Assembly: GCA_043806395.1 (NCBI GenBank)
Contig: JAZDHC010000158.1
Location: 1 to 8,106 of the forward strand
Length of the DNA: 8,106 nucleotides
Origin: CG2-30-40-21 sp043806395
GTDB taxonomy: Bacteria > UBA9089 > CG2-30-40-21
Direction of reading: 5' to 3'
The first letter of the stretch is position 1. Each line of letters begins with the position of its first letter. The notes beneath the pieces were generated by a model. It ran no database searches, was not told the DNA's origin, and saw only the letters and a program-made list of their open reading frames with translations. This document shows positions 3,903 to 8,106 of this stretch, one piece after another. Made by a program: the position numbers and the translations under genes.

Positions 3903-6269
3903 ATGTTTAATCTTATTCAAAAGAGAGATGGCAGGGTAGTGCCATTTGATAAGCTAAAGATAGCTGATGCCATCTTTAAGGCAGCTCAAAGGGTTGGTGG
4001 TGAGGACAGAAAGCTTGCAGATGATCTGGCTGCTATTGTGATTGTCTACCTTGGAGAAAAGTTTACATATGAGCATATTCTGCATATTGAAGAGATTCAG
4101 GATGCAGTAGAGAAAATATTAGTTGAAACAAGTCATGCAAAGACCGCAAAGGAATATATACTTTATCGGGATTCCAGAAACAGAATCAGAAGGGCAACCC
4201 ATTTATCACCCAAGGAAACAACAGATTATGCCTTGTTTGTCCGAAGCTCACAGGATGACATTGTCCAGTGGGATAGAACAAAGATTATTGATGCCCTTAT
4301 CCGAGAGGCTGAGGTTGAGCCAGAGATGGCAGAAAAGATAAGCCGTGAGGTAGAACAACAGATAAAAAACTGGGATGTTCAGACTTTAACCGCCCCACTT
4401 ATCCGTGAGATGGTGGATGTTAAATTGATTGAACATGGGTTGGAAAGGGCAAGACGGGTTCACACCAGATTGGGTCTTCCACTTCGAGATGTGGGAAGGG
4501 TAATTATTTATAAAAATAAAGAGAATGCTAATATTCCTCATAACCCTGAGGCAACAAACCTGACCTTAGCTGAATCAATAAAAAAGGAATATGCCCTCTT
4601 AGAGGTTTTTTCTCAAGATGTAGCTGATGCTCATATTCGTGGTGATTTTCATCTTCATGATCTGGGAATGATAGACAGACCCTATTGCTCTGGACAATCG
4701 CTGGAATATGTAAAAAAGTATGGCTTGGATTTGACCAATGCCCTGTCTATTGCCAAACCGGCTAAGCATCCAGAAACATTATTGGCACATATGGTTAAGT
4801 ATTCAGCAGCTCTGCAGGGACACTTTGCCGGTGCAATTGGATGGGATGCTATCAATCTTTTCTTTGCCCCATTTTTAGTAGGAATGGATGATACCCAAAT
4901 GCATCAATTGGCTCAAATGTTGATATTTGAGTATTCCCAGCAAAGTGTAGCACGGGGTGGACAGGCAATATTCTCTGACATTAATCTCTACTGGGAGGTG
5001 CCAAAACACTTTGAAAATGTTGAGGCAATTGGTCCTGGCGGACAATATACCGGGAAAACATACTCTGAATATAGTCAGGAAGCCCAGCGGTTTGTTTGGG
5101 CATTATTTGATGTTTATAAGGAAGGGGATGGGAGTGGCCGTCCATTTTTCTTCCCAAAACCATTGGTTCATATTACAGAAAAATTCTTTAAGACACCCGG
5201 TCACGAGGATTTTCTGCTTCATGTCTGTAGCGTAGCCAGTTCCATGGGTAATCCCTACTTTGTCTTTGATCGTGGTGAGACGGCAAAGATTTCAGAATGT
5301 TGTCGTTTGAGCTTTAAGCTTGAGGCATCGGACATTGATGATGCAAAATATCCATGGAAAATGCGATACACCGCCCTTCAAAATATTACCCTGAATCTTC
5401 CGAGGGTAGCCTATGCAGCCAACTGGGATGAGGGTAAATTACTCAAGCAATTAGATGACTTATTGGCTTTATCGGTTAAGGCTCATCTACAGAAAAGATC
5501 TTTTATTGAGAGCTTGCTTAGCCTTGGCAGCGAAGGGTGTCTCTCCCTATTAACCATGAAAAAAGAGGGTGAACCATATCTCAGAATGCATCGGGCAACC
5601 TATTTGATAGGCTTGCTGGGCCTAAATGAAATGGTGCAGTTTCACACAGGATTTCAGCTGCATGAGTCTGAAGAGGCATTAAAATTTGGATTAAAGGTAA
5701 TAGCTCATCTTCATCTTCTCTGCAAAAAGTTTTCAACAGAGTATGGGATGCGGTTTGTTTTAGAACAAACACCTGCGGAGTCTACTGCCTATCGTTTTGC
5801 CAAATTAGATAAAGAGCATTATCAGGAACAGGCATTAGGTGTAGTAAAAGGAAGCATAGAAAACGATGATATTTATTATACAAACTCTACTCAATTAAAT
5901 CTGGGGCATATAATAAATCCTATTGATCGAATAAAAAAGGAAGGAATATTCCACAATCTGATTGAAGCCGGGGCATTAACCCATGTATGGTTAGGTGAAT
6001 CTCAACCATCAGCTGAATCAGTGGCAAACCTTGTGAAAAAGGTGTTCCGTAATACACAAAATGCTCAGATTGCATTTTCTCCTGAGTTTACCTGTTGCAA
6101 TACCTGTGGTAAGGTTGTCAGGGGATTAAAGGATTGCTGTCCATTCTGTGGAAGTACACAGATTGAAGGGATTACTCGGGTAACAGGGTATTTTTCCAAG
6201 ATATCTGGTTGGAATAAGGGGAAGATAGCAGAATTAAAGGATAGATATCGGAGTGGATTGGAAGTGTGA
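3903..6269 (+). CDS. nrdD: Anaerobic (class III) ribonucleoside-triphosphate reductase NrdD
   Basis: NrdD reduces ribonucleotides to deoxyribonucleotides in the absence of oxygen using a glycyl radical installed by the activase NrdG, which is not in this window. Two ATP-cones open the 788-residue protein. The first, from about residue 4, begins IQKRDGRVVPFDKLKIADA; the second runs at about 112-200 (FVRSSQDDIVQWDRTKIID onward). The catalytic barrel follows, with DFHLHDLGMIDRPYCSGQS carrying an active-site Cys (262) and ECCRLSF with Cys466/467 near the expected thiyl-radical position. The C-terminus has a zinc site of two CxxC pairs (Cys732/735 and 746/749) and the glycyl radical loop RVTGYF (Gly762). 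The ATG at 3903 is preferred because GGGGGG lies 7 nt upstream; a TTG at 3897 would be too close to it. Two cones make it longer than single-cone enzymes. A CPEC redoxin follows after 57 bp, suggesting redoxin-dependent rather than formate-dependent turnover. Confidence 0.96.
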   Translation: MFNLIQKRDGRVVPFDKLKIADAIFKAAQRVGGEDRKLADDLAAIVIVYLGEKFTYEHILHIEEIQDAVEKILVETSHAKTAKEYILYRDSRNRIRRATHLSPKETTDYALFVRSSQDDIVQWDRTKIIDALIREAEVEPEMAEKISREVEQQIKNWDVQTLTAPLIREMVDVKLIEHGLERARRVHTRLGLPLRDVGRVIIYKNKENANIPHNPEATNLTLAESIKKEYALLEVFSQDVADAHIRGDFHLHDLGMIDRPYCSGQSLEYVKKYGLDLTNALSIAKPAKHPETLLAHMVKYSAALQGHFAGAIGWDAINLFFAPFLVGMDDTQMHQLAQMLIFEYSQQSVARGGQAIFSDINLYWEVPKHFENVEAIGPGGQYTGKTYSEYSQEAQRFVWALFDVYKEGDGSGRPFFFPKPLVHITEKFFKTPGHEDFLLHVCSVASSMGNPYFVFDRGETAKISECCRLSFKLEASDIDDAKYPWKMRYTALQNITLNLPRVAYAANWDEGKLLKQLDDLLALSVKAHLQKRSFIESLLSLGSEGCLSLLTMKKEGEPYLRMHRATYLIGLLGLNEMVQFHTGFQLHESEEALKFGLKVIAHLHLLCKKFSTEYGMRFVLEQTPAESTAYRFAKLDKEHYQEQALGVVKGSIENDDIYYTNSTQLNLGHIINPIDRIKKEGIFHNLIEAGALTHVWLGESQPSAESVANLVKKVFRNTQNAQIAFSPEFTCCNTCGKVVRGLKDCCPFCGSTQIEGITRVTGYFSKISGWNKGKIAELKDRYRSGLEV

Positions 6270-6300
6270 TTTTGAATTGAGTAAAATATTAAATTAACAG

Positions 6301-6321
6301 ATATAGAATCTGGGAGGGGAA
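6301..6321 (+). repeat. Second copy of the shared translation leader
   Basis: This block differs by one base from 2994-3014 and provides the GGGAGGGG ribosome site for the redoxin gene, 7 nt before its ATG. Two genes of one unit thus share an almost identical initiation region. Confidence 0.75.
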
Positions 6322-6326
6322 AACTT

Positions 6327-6626
6327 ATGGAATTTAAGGTATTTGGTACAAAGGAATGTCCTGAGTGTAAGGCAAGCGTGAAACAGCTTGATTTTTACTT
6401 GAAACGGTGGGAGGTTAGCGATCAGGTAGGTCTGTGTTTTTATGACATGGAAACAGTTGAAGGGCTTGTTGAGGGTGCGTATCATGAGGTAGTAAAGATT
6501 CCGACAACTGTTCTCATGAATACTGTTGGTCCTTTAGCAAGATGGGAGGGCATTGTGCCACCTGCTGCTGATGTGAAATTATACCTTGAGGATGCAATTA
6601 TGGAAAGAAGTGAAAAGGCAGCATAA
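6327..6626 (+). CDS. Thioredoxin/glutaredoxin-like redoxin, probable NrdD partner
   Basis: A 99-residue cytosolic thioredoxin-fold protein. After the first strand (MEFKVFGTKE) comes the active-site motif CPEC at residues 11-14, at the start of the first long helix as expected. The segment KIPTTVLMN (57-65) provides the cis-Pro that faces the active site in this superfamily. GPLARWEGIVPP (68-79) matches the strand and loop before the last helix. There is no signal peptide or membrane segment. The ATG follows GGGAGGGG. It starts 57 bp after nrdD on the same strand, so it is the natural candidate for the dithiol reductant of NrdD, as known for redoxin-dependent class III enzymes. It is not close enough to any named NrdH for me to assign that symbol; a general oxidoreductase role remains possible. 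Confidence 0.85.
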   Translation: MEFKVFGTKECPECKASVKQLDFYLKRWEVSDQVGLCFYDMETVEGLVEGAYHEVVKIPTTVLMNTVGPLARWEGIVPPAADVKLYLEDAIMERSEKAA

Positions 6627-6640
6627 TCGCTTAAGATGAT

Positions 6641-6685
6641 GGAATTTTTACTGCAGAGATATGTATTCTTTGTGGTAAAAATTCC
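6641..6685 (+). terminator. 19-bp hairpin after the redoxin gene
   Basis: GGAATTTTTAC (6641-6651) pairs perfectly with GTAAAAATTCC (6675-6685). Eight more pairs inside (6652-6659 with 6667-6674, three of them G-U) leave a 7-nt loop. The stem begins 15 nt after the TAA and ends two bases before the rnpB -35 box. No T-tract follows, so strength as a terminator is uncertain, but it marks the boundary between the nrd unit and rnpB. Confidence 0.55.
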
Positions 6686-6687
6686 CC

Positions 6688-6716
6688 TTGACAAATCGCA
6701 AAAAATAGTGTATATA
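6688..6716 (+). promoter_or_regulatory. Sigma70 promoter of rnpB
   Basis: A perfect TTGACA (6688-6693) and TATATA (6711-6716) are separated by 17 bp. The predicted start near 6722 coincides with the first bases of RNase P RNA helix P1, as expected for a strongly and constitutively transcribed stable RNA with little or no 5' extension. Confidence 0.85.
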
Positions 6717-6720
6717 TTAA

Positions 6721-7300
6721 GTATAAGCAAATTAGATGGTCGCTGTTGGAAACAACAGAGGAAAGTCCGAGCACCGCAGGGCAGGATGCTGGGTAACACC
6801 CAGTGAGGGCAACCTCAAGGAAAGTGCAACAGAAAATACACCGCCGATGGCTCTCAAGCAGTCAGGCTAATCTGATTTTAGAGGCATGAGAGACTTTGAG
6901 TAGAGTGAAGATATGGAGGTTAGTGAAATGATGCTGTGATGCTTGTTATGCCCAAGAAACTGGAGCATAGCAAAGTGTGATGTCTGAAAATTCGCAAGCT
7001 TCATGCCTACAGTAGAAAGTTTAGTGTGTTGTTGCTATGAGATTAGTCTGGCTGACTTGAGCGATCAGGTAAGGTTGAAATGGTGAGGTAAGAGCTTACC
7101 AGCAAGAGGGCGATCTCTTGGCTTGGAAAACCCCATCCGGTGCAAGACCAAATAGGAAGGATTTTGAGATTACTCAAGGCAGTGGCTCGCTGTTTCCTTC
7201 GGGTAGGTCGCTTGAGGTAAATGGTAACATTTATCCCAGATAGATGACCATCAAAAGGGTTTTTCCCTTTCACAAAACTCGGCTTATAATTTGCTTATAC
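6721..7300 (+). ncRNA. rnpB: RNase P RNA, type A-like, with enlarged P9 arm
   Basis: This is the catalytic RNA of RNase P, which removes 5' leaders from tRNA precursors. Conserved blocks are present: GAGGAAAGTC (from 6758), GGGCAGG and the TAACACCCAG region, CACCGCCGATGG, GGTAAGGTTGAAATGGTG, GCAAGACCAAATAGG (7142-7156) and CTCGGCTTAT (7278-7287). Helices can be drawn. P1 is GTATAAGCAAATT with 7288-7300, and P2 is GATGGTC with GACCATC. P3 is CTGTTG-GAAA-CAACAG, and P4 is CCGAG (6767-6771) with CTCGG (7278-7282). P8 is GAGG-GCAA-CCTC, P12 is CAAGAG with CTCTTG, P18 is TAAATG-GTAA-CATTTA, and P19 is AAAGGG with CCCTTT. At about 580 nt it is far longer than the usual 350-400. The excess lies at P9, where a short hairpin is replaced by 6853-7061. 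Ends are estimated from P1 and the promoter. Confidence 0.96.
6853..7061 (+). other. Structured insertion extending helix P9 of RNase P RNA
   Basis: In typical type A RNAs only a small hairpin separates the GATGGC and GATCAGG blocks. Here about 200 nt intervene. The base is a helix of about 20 bp between 6853-6872 and 7041-7061 (CTCAAG, CAG, T, CAGGCTAATC against GATTAGTCTG, G, CTG, CTTGAG, with one bulged A). Inside, AGGCATGAG (6882-6890) pairs with TTCATGCCT (7000-7008). A further hairpin contains GTTATGC and GCATAGC with a CCA/TGG continuation. No coding potential is seen. It is an RNA extension, not a gene disruption, because all flanking catalytic elements are intact. Confidence 0.8.
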
Positions 7301-7304
7301 TTAA

Positions 7305-7438
7305 AGGGTGAGGAAAAAGTAAGACTTATGGTAATTTAGAGGTTTGATATTTCTCTTATCCATGTTGATGAAGAGAACTGAACCTAAACATTGGAAATAA
7401 ATACCACTTAAGTCTGCAAATTCTCACCCTATTTTTTT
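7305..7438 (+). terminator. Long imperfect hairpin with T-tract downstream of rnpB
   Basis: Nested, collinear helices cover the whole segment. AGGGTGAGGA (7305-7314) pairs with 7421-7430. AGACTTA (7322-7328) plus TGGTA (7329-7333) pair with 7409-7415 and 7402-7406. TTTAG/GTT (7335-7344) pairs with AACCTAAA (7381-7388). TTCTCTT (7351-7357) plus ATC pair with GAT and AAGAGAA (7367-7377) around the loop CATGTT. Seven T residues follow at 7432-7438. It is probably the intrinsic terminator of rnpB, unusually large, or a small RNA with its own 3' end. No separate promoter was identified. Confidence 0.65.
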
Positions 7439-7522
7439 CTGCAAGGTTGATAAAGAACTATATTGTTTATCTACAAAAATTCCCCAACCCCAAACACTGA
7501 AAGATTGACATGATACTATTAC
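7439..7522. other. Convergent intergenic spacer before gspG 3' end
   Basis: No gene is seen between the T-tract after rnpB and the gspG stop. A weak hairpin (GATAAA with TTTATC, near 7449-7471) might serve the minus-strand unit. TTCCCCAACCCC at 7480-7491 is an exact copy of the last codons of gspG (7527-7538), giving a short direct repeat. Confidence 0.4.
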
Positions 7523-7957
7523 CTATTTCCCCAACCCCTTCCAGCTGACAATATCTTTGGCATCCCCTTCGCCCTCCTCTTTTCCATCTGCCCCATATGA
7601 TAGCAGGTCATAGGAGGTAGGATTTACATTGCCAGGGCATGTATACCTATATGGATTTCCCCATGGATCCATAGGGATATCCTTTTTGAGATAAGGTCCA
7701 TCCCAATTTTCAGGAATTGGCGGAATAGATGGTTTTTCTATGAGAGCAGCACCCCCTTGCTCTGTGGATGGATATACATCATTATCCAATCGATAACTAT
7801 CCAGAGCCATACCAAACATCTCAATCTGTGCCTGAGCTGCAACCTGCTTTGATTTCCCTATCTTCTTAAAGATGGTTGGCCCAACTAAGGCAGCAATGAT
7901 AGAAATAATAAGCACTACTACCATTAACTCAATCAGGGTAAACCCTTTTTTATTCAT
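7523..7957 (-). CDS. gspG: Type II secretion major pseudopilin GspG
   Basis: GspG polymerises into the periplasmic pseudopilus that drives proteins through the outer-membrane secretin in type II secretion. The 144-residue precursor starts MNKKGFTLIEL: prepilin peptidase would cut after Gly5 and N-methylate Phe6, with the required Glu at +5 (Glu10). A hydrophobic helix follows to about residue 28. The globular part shows the GspG hallmarks LDNDVYPSTEQGGAALIEKP, GPYLKKDIPMDPWGNPYRY and the calcium-site region GADGKEEGEGDAKDI near the end. The ATG at 7957 is chosen over an upstream ATG at 7984 because AGGAGG lies 6 nt ahead and the product has the normal short leader. The start overlaps the antiporter gene by 8 nt. 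No other gsp genes adjoin it here, so it may be a detached or solitary pseudopilin gene. Confidence 0.95.
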   Translation of the reverse strand: MNKKGFTLIELMVVVLIISIIAALVGPTIFKKIGKSKQVAAQAQIEMFGMALDSYRLDNDVYPSTEQGGAALIEKPSIPPIPENWDGPYLKKDIPMDPWGNPYRYTCPGNVNPTSYDLLSYGADGKEEGEGDAKDIVSWKGLGK

Positions 7958-8106
7958 TAATATCCTCCTTATTTCTGATAGCAAATCGCAGCATCAATGG
8001 GGTGATTAACACAGAAACAATGACCACAAGTACTATGGCTGAAAAAATATCTTTGGATAGTATCCCCAGATTCAAACCAATTGAGGCAATAACCAAGGTC
8101 AATTCA
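7950..8106 (-). CDS. Cation:proton antiporter, C-terminal fragment
   Basis: Only the last 51 codons lie in the window; the gene continues beyond the right edge. The visible part reads ELTLVIASIGLNLGILSKD followed by a hydrophobic helix (IFSAIVLVVIVSVLITPLM) and a short charged tail ending in INE. This is the pattern of the last one or two membrane helices of CPA2-type monovalent cation:proton antiporters (the KefB/NapA group), where a glycine-rich Glu-starting helix precedes the final TPLMLR helix. Its stop (7950-7952) lies inside the gspG start region, and the gspG ribosome site is within its last codons, so the genes are very likely cotranscribed and coupled. Ion specificity and any RCK or UspA domain cannot be judged from this fragment. 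Confidence 0.75.
   Translation of the reverse strand, partial: ELTLVIASIGLNLGILSKDIFSAIVLVVIVSVLITPLMLRFAIRNKEDINE

Noticed and set aside
6482..6799. Minus-strand open frame of 105 codons over the redoxin gene and rnpB 5' end.
   Set aside because: Runs through the rnpB promoter and conserved RNA blocks; no family resemblance and no ribosome site.
7043..7273. Minus-strand open frame of 76 codons in the 3' half of rnpB.
   Set aside because: Lies wholly inside conserved RNase P RNA helices; an antisense artefact of a structured RNA.
7305..7438. 6S RNA as an identity for the long hairpin after rnpB.
   Set aside because: Shorter than typical 6S RNA (about 160-200 nt), no clear central open bubble and no promoter; left as terminator or unknown RNA.

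Overview
The window is AT-rich chromosomal DNA from a bacterium with an outer membrane (type II secretion/pilin-like GspG), flagella (FlgB, FlgC, FliE) and an anaerobic lifestyle (oxygen-sensitive class III ribonucleotide reductase). No gene fixes the species. The mix fits an uncultivated or deep-branching Gram-negative anaerobe, and I would not name a phylum from this sequence alone.

Layout. Positions 1-115 hold no convincing gene, but end in one half of a heptamer-based repeat. A two-CBS-domain protein (116-565, minus) is divergent from a flagellar rod cluster flgB-flgC-fliE (730-1974, plus). The 566-729 gap carries a sigma70-type promoter for the CBS gene and a sigma28-like promoter for flgB. 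After fliE comes a long hairpin built from 7-bp repeats, then an AT-rich gap, then a clear sigma70 promoter at 2395-2423 overlaid by two NrdR-box-like sites one-and-a-half boxes' worth (31 bp) apart.

That promoter opens the main unit: nrdR (2483-2950), a proteasome-fold Ntn hydrolase with a CPKC-containing insert (3021-3803), nrdD (3903-6269) and a small CPEC redoxin (6327-6626), all on the plus strand. The reading is an NrdR-controlled anaerobic dNTP-synthesis operon in which the redoxin is the likely reductant of NrdD. The Ntn hydrolase is the unexplained passenger.

Next is rnpB (about 6721-7300), the RNase P RNA, with its own consensus promoter and a roughly 200-nt extension of helix P9 that makes it about 580 nt long. 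It is followed by a 126-nt imperfect hairpin ending in seven T residues. On the minus strand, gspG (7523-7957) overlaps by 8 nt the 3' end of a cation:proton antiporter gene that runs off the right edge.

A recurring theme is that long hairpins, often made of 7-8 bp tandem units, begin at or within a few bases of stop codons (CBS gene, fliE, nrdR, Ntn hydrolase) and mostly lack T-tracts. The most rewarding points are the Ntn hydrolase in the nrd operon, the enlarged RNase P RNA, and the stop-codon-linked heptamer repeats.
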